Of a stretch of 64,000 bases of DNA, positions 20,033 through 28,775 are shown one piece after another. Made by a program: the position numbers and the translations under genes. Under the pieces are notes generated by a model. The model was given only the letters and a program-made list of their open reading frames with translations, was not told where the DNA came from and made no database searches. The stretch covers positions 1 through 64,000 of the forward strand of contig JAUHQD010000002.1 of the NCBI GenBank assembly GCA_030418115.1, written 5' to 3'. The stretch's first letter is position 1, and every line of letters starts with the position of its first letter. The DNA comes from Alteromonadaceae bacterium BrNp21-10. GTDB lineage: Bacteria; Pseudomonadota; Gammaproteobacteria; Enterobacterales; Alteromonadaceae.

Positions 20033-21181
20033 ATGTTAAAAGTATTAATTGTGGATGACAGCGTGGTAGCGCAAAAAAAAATGCAAGAAGCATTAGATAA
20101 TAAATTTGACTGCTTAGCCAAAACCACCGGAAAAGAAGCACTCGCCGCCGTCGATGAATTTAAACCAGATATTATGTTGCTCGATATTAATATGCCGGAT
20201 ATAGATGGTTTTGAAACATGCAAGCAACTAGCTGGCTTAGAATTTGGTAAAAAAGTCATTGTGGTGTTTATTTCTGGTTCTGATGATATCCAAACCAAAA
20301 TTAAAGCCTATGATGCAGGTGGCCATGATTTTATTGCCAAGCCCTTCTCAGACGATGAATTAGTCAAAAAGATATCTCGACTGGGTGCCCTTCTTGAGGA
20401 ACGCGATGATTTACAACACACCGTAGAAGATACTCAATCCATTATCATGACGTCGATGAAACAAGCGTCCCATTATGGCTACATAATGAACTTCTTTAAA
20501 AACCTGTTCCACAGCAACTCGGCAAACGAGGTAGCTAAACTTTTCTTTGATGCTATGGACTATTGGAATTTAAAAGCCAGTTTAGTTTTACGGCTAGATA
20601 AGGTTTGTTACTTTGAATCAGCAGAAATTGAATATGTGAGCCCCATCGAAAGGAAAATATTCGTTGCCTTGCACGACGCTGGCAGGCTCTACGAATTTGG
20701 TCAGCGCATGATAGTGAATGACAGCCATGCCTCTTTTTTAATTAAAAACATGCCTGAAGACAATGTAGAAGCCGGAGAAATAAGGGACGTTATTGCTGCT
20801 ATCATCGAAGGTCTAGAGGCTAAAGCCATTGATTTAAAAAGAAAAGATGGGCTGGAATTAGTCACTAAGGAACTTTCCGGTACCATTGAAAAAGTAAAGA
20901 GCGGCGTTATTAGTCACAACCAACTGATCTCTTCAGTGATCACCGATATGATGGGGGCCGTCGCCAGCAGTTTTCACAGTTTAGAATTGACCGAAGCACA
21001 GGAAACCTTTTTTCACGCACTATTTGAAAAAAGTGGCCAGCGCATCATGTCTGTGGAACAAATATTGCTGGATATTCAAGAACAACTTTCACTACTATCA
21101 AATCATGTCAAAGTCATTGTTGAAGATACCCAAGCACCTAGTGCAATGGTACAACTGAATGCAGATGTCGAACTTTTTTAG
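20033..21181 (+). CDS. Response regulator with an uncharacterised output domain
   Basis: 382 aa from ATG 20033 (AGGG 6 nt upstream; longer upstream starts lack support). Residues 1-115 are a receiver domain: acidic pair Asp8-Asp9, phospho-acceptor Asp51 in LLDINMPD, Ser81 and Lys103. A helical linker follows, then about 230 residues that I cannot assign, predicted mostly alpha-helical, without HTH, GGDEF, EAL or CheX-like motifs that I can name. There is no kinase beside it, so it is an orphan. It could act by protein-protein contact. Confidence 0.85.
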   Translation: MLKVLIVDDSVVAQKKMQEALDNKFDCLAKTTGKEALAAVDEFKPDIMLLDINMPDIDGFETCKQLAGLEFGKKVIVVFISGSDDIQTKIKAYDAGGHDFIAKPFSDDELVKKISRLGALLEERDDLQHTVEDTQSIIMTSMKQASHYGYIMNFFKNLFHSNSANEVAKLFFDAMDYWNLKASLVLRLDKVCYFESAEIEYVSPIERKIFVALHDAGRLYEFGQRMIVNDSHASFLIKNMPEDNVEAGEIRDVIAAIIEGLEAKAIDLKRKDGLELVTKELSGTIEKVKSGVISHNQLISSVITDMMGAVASSFHSLELTEAQETFFHALFEKSGQRIMSVEQILLDIQEQLSLLSNHVKVIVEDTQAPSAMVQLNADVELF

Positions 21182-21596
21182 ATATTTTAAGCGACTAACA
21201 ATCTGCGCATTTTTTTGACGTGTATTATCATACCTAGCCCCCTTCATTGGCAGATTTAAGACCCCGCACGCTACAGATCCATCTCGTCATTACCACACTA
21301 AATTACTTAAACTATTTTGCCCTCGCTGAACGATCCGTAAATTGAGGTGTTTCTTTGACTATTCATTCACATTTCGATCACAACAAAAACTTTCACAAAT
21401 GAAATATTTTCGTAATTTTATGTAATAAATTACCATAAATAAGTAAATAACAGGTTAATATCGCGTTAATTCGGTAATTATTACAGTTTATTTGGTAATT
21501 TAATTACATTTTAAGTTTACTTTTTACACTAACAACTTATACTAATTGCAGACTTAATTTTTAAACTATTTTTCAATTTTTATATAAGAGGGACTT
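21182..21596. other. AT-rich regulatory stretch
   Basis: No gene. The part from 21410 to 21520 is very AT-rich and contains several GTAAT/ATTAC half-sites, including GTAATTATTAC and GTAATTTAATTAC, which look like repeated binding sites upstream of the small secreted protein gene. Confidence 0.45.
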
Positions 21597-22028
21597 ATGA
21601 AAACGACGTTAATCGCACTAGCTACTTTTGCTCTATCAGCAACCACATTGGCAGCTCCAGTAAGCTACAATCACGCTACTTTAGATGCACCACAACCCAA
21701 CACTATTTGTATCGCATCCGCGGTATTAGGTTTAACTGCAACCAAAAATATTGTTGAACAAGATTTTGATGAAGCAACGTTATGTAACGGCATGCCCATC
21801 ACTGAGTTTGCCGAAAAATTCAGTAATCCTGCTCAGTTTGAAATACAAGAGCAAATTACCAACGTTAAATTCGTTGCAAAAGACAACTCTGATGCATCGC
21901 TTTTATGTGAAAAAGCGGCTTTAGAAGGGCTAAAAGCCTTACGTCTTAACAGTGATGCGATAGGTGATGTAACCTGTAATGGTCGCGATATTCTTAACTT
22001 TGCCATGGATAGTTCAAGCAAGTTATAG
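21597..22028 (+). CDS. Small secreted protein, unknown
   Basis: 143 aa with a clear Sec signal (MKTTLIALATFALSATTLA, then AP). The mature part of about 124 residues contains four cysteines (in NTICIA, EATLCNG, SLLCEKA and DVTCNG), which could form two disulfides. No known domain. The GGGA ribosome-binding site (AGAGGGACTT) is close to the ATG. It stands alone between long non-coding stretches. Confidence 0.75.
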   Translation: MKTTLIALATFALSATTLAAPVSYNHATLDAPQPNTICIASAVLGLTATKNIVEQDFDEATLCNGMPITEFAEKFSNPAQFEIQEQITNVKFVAKDNSDASLLCEKAALEGLKALRLNSDAIGDVTCNGRDILNFAMDSSSKL

Positions 22029-22464
22029 CACCAAGCATTTTTAACGTCGAAGTCCTCTGATCTAGCTCAACATTAATTGGGCTAGATCAGCCCCTAGACT
22101 TCAACCTACGCTACTCCCCAACAGCGTTTTAGCTGTCGTTGTCGACGATAACCTACCTAATTTTCTAGCAATAACACTTGTATCAAGTACCTAGCTATTC
22201 TAGCCATTTGCATAACTGAACCTGCCACTAATATTCTGTTGGCAATTCACTTCTTTGTGTATAACCTGAATAACAAGGTAAAACCCGACTACAATCAAGT
22301 AGAGGCTTATAAAAACAGACTTCAACTGTTTGCCACGATAGTCTCCCCCGAAATAAATTAGTTAACTATATTTTAGGGTTAGGGGTTTAATCCAACTTAT
22401 TCATCCCCAGATATATTGATGAAAAGAAGAAGTAAAAGTAACGTTAATTGAAGAAGGAATGCCA
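22029..22464. other. Non-coding stretch with hairpin
   Basis: CTGATCTAGC (22057-22066) and GCTAGATCAG (22081-22090) form a perfect 10-bp stem with a 14-nt loop, 30 bp after the secreted-protein gene. The lack of a T run makes termination uncertain. The remainder to 22464 shows no gene. Confidence 0.55.
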
Positions 22465-22821
22465 ATGAAAATTAATCTTTCAGGTCACCATGTAGACATC
22501 AGTACAGGCGTTAAAGAACACGTAGAACAAAAATTATCCAAGTTAGCCAGCCATTTCCCCTCACTTATAGCCATTGACGCAATTATCACCAAAGAGCATG
22601 GTGAATTTGATGTAGAACTCGTGACCACCTATGAAGGCAGCCGTCTAGCCAGTAAAGGCAAAGGCCAAGTGATGTATCCTGCCATTGCCCAAGCGGCAAA
22701 GAAACTCGATGCCGCTTTGGTACACCGTAAAGGTCAACTAAAAGAAGGATTACACAAAAAGCCGGTGGCGACTGCGCCAGAAATTGCCTCCGAAATTATT
22801 CAAGGAATGGATCTGCACTAA
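22465..22821 (+). CDS. hpf: Ribosome hibernation-promoting factor, HPF/RaiA family (short form)
   Basis: 118 aa. N terminus MKINLSGHHVDISTGVKEHVEQKLSKL matches the beta-alpha-beta HPF fold that occupies the tRNA/mRNA channel of the 30S subunit, inactivating stored ribosomes. The C-terminal extension rich in Lys and Glu is longer than E. coli HPF but lacks the dimerisation domain of long HPF. I start at the second ATG (22465) since GAAGGA is 6 nt before it and abuts the first. Unlike the common copy in the rpoN operon, it stands alone and may be a RaiA-type paralogue. Confidence 0.88.
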   Translation: MKINLSGHHVDISTGVKEHVEQKLSKLASHFPSLIAIDAIITKEHGEFDVELVTTYEGSRLASKGKGQVMYPAIAQAAKKLDAALVHRKGQLKEGLHKKPVATAPEIASEIIQGMDLH

Positions 22822-22842
22822 TCCCCGACGATTTATTCACAT

Positions 22843-22870
22843 AGGCGGATCCTTATCGATTCGCCTTTTT
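22843..22870 (+). terminator. Terminator of hpf
   Basis: AGGCGGATC pairs with GATTCGCCT (one G-T wobble) around a 6-nt loop, followed by a T5 run, 21 bp past the stop. Confidence 0.82.
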
Positions 22871-22988
22871 TATACCTCCATCGGTAAACCCTAGTACAGC
22901 AATAAATCAACTCGTAACTCATCTCAATCCTGTAGAATAGCGAAGAAAGAGGGGGTAACACTGCCCATTGCGCACTTTTAGGTGGTTC

Positions 22989-24236
22989 ATGTCATTTACA
23001 TCGTTTAATTTAAACCCGCTTTTACTGCAATCTTTGGCGGATAAAGGCTATCAGCAAGCCACTCCCGTTCAATTGCAGGCGATTCCGCTTGTTATGCAGC
23101 AACAGGATGTAATAGCGCGGGCACAAACCGGCACCGGCAAAACGGCCGCATTTGCCTTGCCAATGTTGGACAGCCTGCTCAATCAGCCTATCCAACCGCC
23201 AGTTTTGCGGGCACTGGTATTAACCCCAACTCGTGAATTAGCCCAGCAAGTGCAGCAAAGTTTTGTTGCTTACGCCAAGCACACCACTTTAGTAAGTACC
23301 ATTGCTTATGGCGGTGTTAGCCTGAATCCGCAAATAACCGCACTCAAGGCCGGAGCCGATATTTTGGTAGCTACACCAGGGCGGCTGTTGGATTTGATGG
23401 AAAAAGGCGTGGTTGTGTTAGATAAACTGGCGTTTCTGGTACTGGATGAAGCTGACCGCATGCTGGATATGGGGTTTATTAATGACATCAAACGCATAAT
23501 CCGCAAGGTGCCAGTTCAGCGACAAACCCTACTGTTCTCGGCGACCTTTGACAATAACCTGCTAGATCTTAGCAAGATGCTACTCAACGACCCTAAATCC
23601 GTTGAGATTGATGCACAAAATACTGCCGCCAGCCAAGTAGAACAGATCATCTATAACGTTGATGCCGATCGTAAGCGGGAATTAATTTCCTACTTGATTG
23701 GTTCAAAAAACTGGCAACAAGTACTCATTTTTACCCGTACCAAAATCGCGGCCGATGCGCTGGCCAAAGAGATGTGCAAAGATGGCGTCAAAACCCAGTC
23801 GATTCATGGTGATAAATCCCAAGGAGCCCGTGAAAAGGCATTGGCCGATTTTAAATCCGGTCAGGTTCGCGCACTGGTGGCAACCGATGTAGCAGCCCGA
23901 GGACTGGATATCAGCGATCTGAAATATGTGATCAACTATGAACTGCCGTATATTGCCGAAGACTATATCCACCGAATAGGCCGCACCGGTCGAGCAGGCA
24001 GCAGCGGCACCGCCATTTCATTATTAAGTGTGGGTGAAGAATGGTTGTTGGAAGAAATTGAAACCCTGTTAAATGAACGCCTGCCACAACAATGGCTAGC
24101 CGGTTACGAGCCAGATCTAACCAAAGCCGTAAAAGGCAAAAAAATCGACAGCAAAAGCGCCCTGAAAAGCAAAATGAAAAAACAGCTGGGATTAAAAAGC
24201 ACCAGTAGCAAATCAAAACAGCGTAAGCGCAGATAA
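22989..24236 (+). CDS. rhlE: DEAD-box RNA helicase, RhlE type
   Basis: ATP-dependent RNA helicase, probably acting in ribosome assembly and RNA decay. From ATG 22989 (AGGTGG upstream), 415 aa: Q motif near residues 20-30, AQTGTGKT 45-52, PTRELAQQ about 80-87, TPGRLLDL about 129-136, DEAD 153-156, SAT, then the second RecA lobe with VATDVAARGLD and HRIGRTGRAG. The tail after about 375 is lysine- and serine-rich (KSKMKKQLGLKSTSSKSKQRKRR in part), a typical RNA-binding extension. An in-frame TTG at 22968 is less likely. Confidence 0.92.
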   Translation: MSFTSFNLNPLLLQSLADKGYQQATPVQLQAIPLVMQQQDVIARAQTGTGKTAAFALPMLDSLLNQPIQPPVLRALVLTPTRELAQQVQQSFVAYAKHTTLVSTIAYGGVSLNPQITALKAGADILVATPGRLLDLMEKGVVVLDKLAFLVLDEADRMLDMGFINDIKRIIRKVPVQRQTLLFSATFDNNLLDLSKMLLNDPKSVEIDAQNTAASQVEQIIYNVDADRKRELISYLIGSKNWQQVLIFTRTKIAADALAKEMCKDGVKTQSIHGDKSQGAREKALADFKSGQVRALVATDVAARGLDISDLKYVINYELPYIAEDYIHRIGRTGRAGSSGTAISLLSVGEEWLLEEIETLLNERLPQQWLAGYEPDLTKAVKGKKIDSKSALKSKMKKQLGLKSTSSKSKQRKRR

Positions 24237-24337
24237 CGTTACGGCCAAGGCAACTATATTGAATTTTCCAGCCGGCGCATTACATTCTGTATTTAACTTA
24301 ATCTATTCAATGAGCCACTACGACAAAGGAAATAACC

Positions 24338-24988
24338 ATGCACCATTTAAAAATCGATATTGTTTCTGATGTATCTTGCCCTTGGTGCATTATTGGCTAT
24401 CGCGGCTTACAGCTAGCACTTGAGCAATTGGCAGATAACATTCAGGCCGAGATTGAGTGGCACCCTTTTGAGTTAAATCCGCAGATGCCCGCAGAAGGCC
24501 AAGAGATTGTTGAACATATCACTGAAAAATACGGCATTAGTGTTGAGCAAAGCGAACAAAATCGCGAAACCATTAAACAGCGCGGATTAAGCGTAGGGTA
24601 CGAGTTTGGGCTCAGAGGTGGTGGTAGAATTTATAATACCTTCGATGCTCATCGCTTATTAGATTGGGCGAAAAGCCATAACAAGCAAACCGAATTGAAA
24701 TTAGCCTTGTTTGATTTGTACTTTAAACAAGGGGGTAACCCTAGTGATCATCAACAATTACTGGGCACGGTAACTCAAGTTGGCCTGCCTGTAGACGAAG
24801 CTCAAGCCATTTTAGCATCTGACGAATACCAACAACCCGTTCGCGCAGCACAACAGCATTATCAGCAGATGGGCATTTCCTCGGTACCCGCATTTATTAT
24901 CAACAGTAAATACCTACTTAGCGGTGGCCAACCACCCGCTGCCTTTGTTAAAGCCTTGCAGGATATTGCCGAGAAAGAAGAGGCCTAG
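24338..24988 (+). CDS. DsbA-family oxidoreductase, FrnE-like
   Basis: 216 aa cytosolic thioredoxin-fold protein. CPWC at residues 14-17 is the redox motif after the first beta strand; an inserted helical domain follows, and SSVPAFIINSKYLLSGGQPP near 190 supplies the conserved cis-proline loop and C-terminal FrnE pattern. It has no signal peptide, so it acts in the cytoplasm, perhaps as a disulfide isomerase or glutathione-linked isomerase of the 2-hydroxychromene-2-carboxylate isomerase superfamily. AAGGA is placed well before the ATG. Confidence 0.9.
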   Translation: MHHLKIDIVSDVSCPWCIIGYRGLQLALEQLADNIQAEIEWHPFELNPQMPAEGQEIVEHITEKYGISVEQSEQNRETIKQRGLSVGYEFGLRGGGRIYNTFDAHRLLDWAKSHNKQTELKLALFDLYFKQGGNPSDHQQLLGTVTQVGLPVDEAQAILASDEYQQPVRAAQQHYQQMGISSVPAFIINSKYLLSGGQPPAAFVKALQDIAEKEEA

Positions 24989-25017
24989 TTGCCTTGCCGA
25001 CTCAGTATTAAGTACAC

Positions 25018-25036
25018 AAGCGGGGCTCACCCGCTT
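25018..25036. terminator. Hairpin between convergent genes
   Basis: AAGCGGG / CCCGCTT, a 7-bp GC-rich stem with a 5-nt loop between two convergent genes. No T run on either side, so termination would be weak. Confidence 0.4.
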
Positions 25037-25088
25037 ACTACTGCGCAAATATACTGAAAAATTGAAATATTCGAAAAGGCAGAGTTAA

Positions 25089-25610
25089 CTAATGGTTCTT
25101 TTGTAAATCATTTCGATGCATGACAATCCAACCATTAATATAAATATTATCCGGTCTAGCAATGTCATAAATGATGCCTTCATCGGCCCAATTGATTACT
25201 GTTTGCCGGCTGGCGACGAGGTCTTTTGATTTAAAGAAATTACGATTCATTGCCGCATCGAATTTTACATGTTCGGAAATTGCCGATGGCATATTGTGTC
25301 TAACGTTACCTAACTTGAAGGTAATTAATTCATTATCTATAGACGAAATCTTAAGCGGTAAATAGCGAAATCTCTCGTCTGATGTAGGTTCAATCAAATG
25401 GTAATCGACGAAGTAAAAATCATTAATTTTTGGTTCATTGATTAGTTCCAGGCGATTGCTATGTTGGAAATCTCCATAAGCCCAATAAGCTATCACCGCC
25501 AAGATAACAATAATGAACTCTGACCAACCTTCGAAAATTCGCCGTACTAAGCCAAACAAACGTGCGGTGTTTTTCATCATCATTTCTGATGCAAAGAGCG
25601 TGTTAGTCAT
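25089..25610 (-). CDS. Single-pass membrane protein, unknown
   Basis: About 173 aa from ATG 25610; a TTG at 25646 or a triple-ATG run near 25580 are other possible starts, and none has a strong ribosome-binding site. One transmembrane helix (EFIIVILAVIAYWAYG) near residues 30-46 is followed by a soluble domain of about 115 residues rich in Asp, Asn and Ile, with no family I recognise. The N-in topology suggests the domain is periplasmic. It stands apart from the leftward operon upstream of it. Confidence 0.65.
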   Translation of the reverse strand: MTNTLFASEMMMKNTARLFGLVRRIFEGWSEFIIVILAVIAYWAYGDFQHSNRLELINEPKINDFYFVDYHLIEPTSDERFRYLPLKISSIDNELITFKLGNVRHNMPSAISEHVKFDAAMNRNFFKSKDLVASRQTVINWADEGIIYDIARPDNIYINGWIVMHRNDLQKNH

Positions 25611-25762
25611 GACGGGACCACCATAGTTGCATTGCATGCTGGACAATAAAGCGCATAAACATCAATCGATTCCGTTGCATATTTATTCCATCCTTTGTTT
25701 GCACTTGATGTATTAACTTTACACAACTCCACTAATAAAGCTAATTCTCAACCAACTAAACC

Positions 25763-26209
25763 TCACCCTTGGTTAATTTCCGGTTCCACCAAGTTTGCTA
25801 GGTACTGCAATGATTCTTGCCAGCCTAAATAGCACAACTCCGTTGGGATCATATCTGGAATGCCGCTTTGCTCAATGCAAAGCTCCGTACCGACACTGAT
25901 TTGTTTAAACTCAACCGTCACCATCATTTCACCGGGTAGATTCGGATCATCAAATTTATCGTTATAGCGTAGCTTTTTGGCGGGTTCGATTTCGAAATAT
26001 TCACCACCAAAACTATGGCTATGGCCGGTAGTAAAGTTACGAAAGGCCATTTTGAAGCTGCCGCCGACTTTGACATCCATATGCTCAATGGTGCAGGTAA
26101 AACCATGAGGTGGGATCCAGCGCGCTAATGCATCTGGCTCAACAAAGGCGCGATAGACTTTTTCTGGTTTCGCCTTTAAAACGCGATGCAAGTTAATAGT
26201 GTTACTCAT
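25763..26209 (-). CDS. SRPBCC/AHSA1-family protein
   Basis: 148 aa START-like ligand-binding fold. Typical features are the N-terminal RVLKAKPEKVYRAFVEPDALARWIPP and the C-terminal GWQESLQYLANLVEPE. Such proteins bind small hydrophobic ligands or act as accessory stress proteins; the ligand is unknown. Its start overlaps the stop of the TetR gene (ATGA), so it is the last gene of the four-gene leftward operon. Confidence 0.88.
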   Translation of the reverse strand: MSNTINLHRVLKAKPEKVYRAFVEPDALARWIPPHGFTCTIEHMDVKVGGSFKMAFRNFTTGHSHSFGGEYFEIEPAKKLRYNDKFDDPNLPGEMMVTVEFKQISVGTELCIEQSGIPDMIPTELCYLGWQESLQYLANLVEPEINQG

Positions 26210-26841
26210 GACTTTATCTCCTCAAACTTTTGTGGACGGTTAAACAACAGGCTTAAATAGCAACGTAAATGCTGTAAAGACTCAAGCACAACATTAGATT
26301 GTTGCCGCGCTTTGGCAAAAATAAATGCGCCTTGTAACACTACTTGAATAAAATCGCCGACACTGTCGGCACTCCAGCTAGCATCGGCGGCATACAGCGC
26401 TTTGGCGGCTTCTACATCAGTACTTAACTTGGCAATATGCGCACTTAATCCAGCATCACAGGCGCTTCTGACTTCAGGATGAGTATGGTAGGTTTCCTGC
26501 ACTAAAGTACCGAGCAAACAAGTGAATTCAGGTACTTCACCTTTTACAATGGCAATACGTAAGTCCACATAACCTAATAACCGATCAAGCGGGTCGGCTT
26601 GATGATGGTAAGCGGCATGGGCAAATAATTCACCGGTAAACTCATTCCAATAATCCACCGCACTTAACACTAAATCTTGTTTATTTTTAAAGTGGTGGAA
26701 AAAACTGCCCTTGGTTACCCCTGCCCGATTACAAATTTCATCAACAGTGGTAGCAGCATGACCTTTTTCACGGAACACCTGCAATGCCACTTGTAACATA
26801 GTTAAACGAGAAGGCTGACGTGGTGTTTTAATTACGGTCAT
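26206..26841 (-). CDS. TetR-family repressor
   Basis: 211 aa. The N-terminal HTH is clear: LQVALQVFREKGHAATTVDEICNRAGVTKGSFFHHFKNK, residues about 15-53. The C-terminal ligand domain resembles the AcuR/NemR-type regulators. It is encoded inside the operon it probably controls, 6 bp after the MFS gene and overlapping the AHSA1 gene. The likely targets are the two ATAC-N6-GTAT sites upstream of the operon at 28513-28548. The inducer is unknown, though an efflux pump in the same operon suggests a toxic organic compound. Confidence 0.9.
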   Translation of the reverse strand: MTVIKTPRQPSRLTMLQVALQVFREKGHAATTVDEICNRAGVTKGSFFHHFKNKQDLVLSAVDYWNEFTGELFAHAAYHHQADPLDRLLGYVDLRIAIVKGEVPEFTCLLGTLVQETYHTHPEVRSACDAGLSAHIAKLSTDVEAAKALYAADASWSADSVGDFIQVVLQGAFIFAKARQQSNVVLESLQHLRCYLSLLFNRPQKFEEIKS

Positions 26842-26847
26842 TTTTAC

Positions 26848-28083
26848 TTAGCCCGCCTGCTCTTCAACCAACTCTGCGGCTAGCAACTTGGCATTACCGA
26901 TATTCTCAAAATACATAATCACGAACGCCAACGCACCTAGTAGCATAAATCCGAGTACCAAGGGCACCACGGTACCGTTATACATTTGCCCAATGTAGGT
27001 ACCTAAAGCAATACCGATGACTGAAGAAAGCGCGCCGACAATGGCTGCTGCTAGCCCGGCTATGTGCCCCATTGGCTCTAGCGCTATTGCATTTAAATTG
27101 CCAAACATGATGCCGAAACAAAACAAAATTACCGCACCATATATAAAAAACAAAAAGAATGGCGGACTAGCAAAATAGCTATAGACAAATAGTAGTGACG
27201 ATGCACCGCTAATAATGGCTGCGCCAATTAAACACAGGTGGCGCATACCAAAACGTTCAACTAATTGAGAATTAATAAAAGACGATACCCCCAGGCCAAA
27301 AGCCTGCAAGCCGAAATACACCGCGAACATATCCCCCACCGCATATTGGCCTTGGAAAATTTGTGGAATGGAGTTCAAATCACCAATCAACGCGCCAAAA
27401 ATACAGCCCATTACCAGGGTGTAACAAAGAGTAGTTTTGTTAGATAACACCGTTTTGCTGCCTTTAATAATATTCGCGACTTTAAACGGCACCACATTTT
27501 CCGGATGCAAGGTTTCTTCCAAACGTAACCACGCCCATGTGCCTACGCCAATGGCATACACAATATAAAGTCCAAATATACTTTGCCAATTGGCAACCGC
27601 TAAGATCAATTGCCCCAACGCTGGCGCCAGAATGGGTACGGTCATAAACACCATCATCACCAGCGACATGATTTTCGCCATCGCCGCACCACTATGCTTA
27701 TCGCGGACAATCGACATCACCGAAAGATAAGGCCCAGAAACACCTAAACCCTGCACAAAACGCCCGGCTAACATCACTTCAATACTAGTGGCAGTAACAC
27801 AAATAACACTACCAAGGAGATATAATATCAACCCGATAAATAGCACTTTTTTACGACCAATTGCATCAGACAATGGGCCACTGACCAACTGCCCTAAAGC
27901 CAATCCGATAAAAATGGCGCTAATAATATATTGCGCCTGATTAGGATGAGAAACGTTAAGATACTCTCCAATAATGCCTAACGCCGGTAATAACGCATCA
28001 ATAGAAATAGCCACCACGGACATTAAAATCGCCATCAGCGTGATAAATTCTTTATAGCCCATAATGTTCTTTACAACGGTCAT
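26848..28083 (-). CDS. MFS multidrug efflux transporter, Bcr/CflA type
   Basis: 411 aa inner-membrane drug:proton antiporter. About 12 hydrophobic segments; the family pattern ISIDALLPALGIIGEYL in helix 1, GPLSDAIGRKKVL after helix 2 (MFS motif A) and AGRFVQGLGVSG in helix 4 are visible. The start codon follows the DUF1428 stop by 5 bp. The operon context (TetR regulator plus small accessory proteins) supports an inducible efflux or detoxification role. Confidence 0.9.
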   Translation of the reverse strand: MTVVKNIMGYKEFITLMAILMSVVAISIDALLPALGIIGEYLNVSHPNQAQYIISAIFIGLALGQLVSGPLSDAIGRKKVLFIGLILYLLGSVICVTATSIEVMLAGRFVQGLGVSGPYLSVMSIVRDKHSGAAMAKIMSLVMMVFMTVPILAPALGQLILAVANWQSIFGLYIVYAIGVGTWAWLRLEETLHPENVVPFKVANIIKGSKTVLSNKTTLCYTLVMGCIFGALIGDLNSIPQIFQGQYAVGDMFAVYFGLQAFGLGVSSFINSQLVERFGMRHLCLIGAAIISGASSLLFVYSYFASPPFFLFFIYGAVILFCFGIMFGNLNAIALEPMGHIAGLAAAIVGALSSVIGIALGTYIGQMYNGTVVPLVLGFMLLGALAFVIMYFENIGNAKLLAAELVEEQAG

Positions 28084-28088
28084 TTAAA

Positions 28089-28451
28089 TTAAGCCTCTAC
28101 TATGGTTTTAAAACCGCCGTAAGTCATACGCTTACAATCGAACGGCATGTTTTCTGGGTCACAACTTTCTAATAAATCTTTATCGGCATGCACCTTGGCA
28201 TTGACCTCATCACGATGCTCCCGCGAATAATAAACTACATAAGCAAACACCATTAACTCACCGTCTTTAGGTTTAAACGTTTGCGGGAAGGTGGCACAAA
28301 AACCATTGTCTGTAACATCGTCCTGTACACATTCTCGATATTCTAAAGCGCCGTGTTTTTTCCAAACTTTGGCAGCGATTTCAGCCATTTTTTTGTAATC
28401 AGCCAATCTTTCCGCAGGTACAGACAACACAAATCCGTCTACATAATTCAT
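28089..28451 (-). CDS. DUF1428 family protein
   Basis: 120 aa dimeric alpha+beta-barrel-like protein of unknown function. Family features are the N terminus MNYVDGFVLSVPAERLADYKKMAE, the central FPQTFKPKDGE and FAYVVYYSREHRDEVNAKV, and the terminal DCKRMTYGGFKTIV. I use the ATG at 28451, which has AGAGAGGA 6 nt upstream; the ATG at 28457 touches it. It is the first gene of the TetR-controlled operon. Confidence 0.88.
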   Translation of the reverse strand: MNYVDGFVLSVPAERLADYKKMAEIAAKVWKKHGALEYRECVQDDVTDNGFCATFPQTFKPKDGELMVFAYVVYYSREHRDEVNAKVHADKDLLESCDPENMPFDCKRMTYGGFKTIVEA

Positions 28452-28512
28452 ATTCATTCCTCTCTCAGAAATCTTTTTTAAGGGCTAACTTCGAAAACAT
28501 TATCACGGAAAC

Positions 28513-28548
28513 ATACCCTTTAGTATGGTTAAATATACTAATTAGTAT
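28513..28548 (-). promoter_or_regulatory. Two tandem TetR-type operators
   Basis: Site 1, ATACCCTTTAGTAT (28513-28526), and site 2, ATACTAATTAGTAT (28535-28548, a perfect palindrome), share the layout ATAC-N6-GTAT. Their centres are 22 bp apart, about two helical turns. The direct repeat TTAGTATGGT recurs at 28520 and 28542. They lie 62-97 bp upstream of the DUF1428 start, where the TetR protein of the operon probably binds. Confidence 0.75.
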
Positions 28549-28775
28549 GGTATTGAAAAAAACACATAACATGACTAATTATTTTTCTTATTTCCTGCTG
28601 TAATTTGACTTTCAGCAAGACTCTCATAAGCTTTATTTATAATATTAATACTGGTTAAATTACCCAAAAGCGTGGAATGTAGAATACTGGGATGGGTTGC
28701 CAACAACCTTTCTTTCGTACTTATTCTGAATAAATTAATTACTGCATGTAATTAATAAAGGAGAAATAGCCATTT

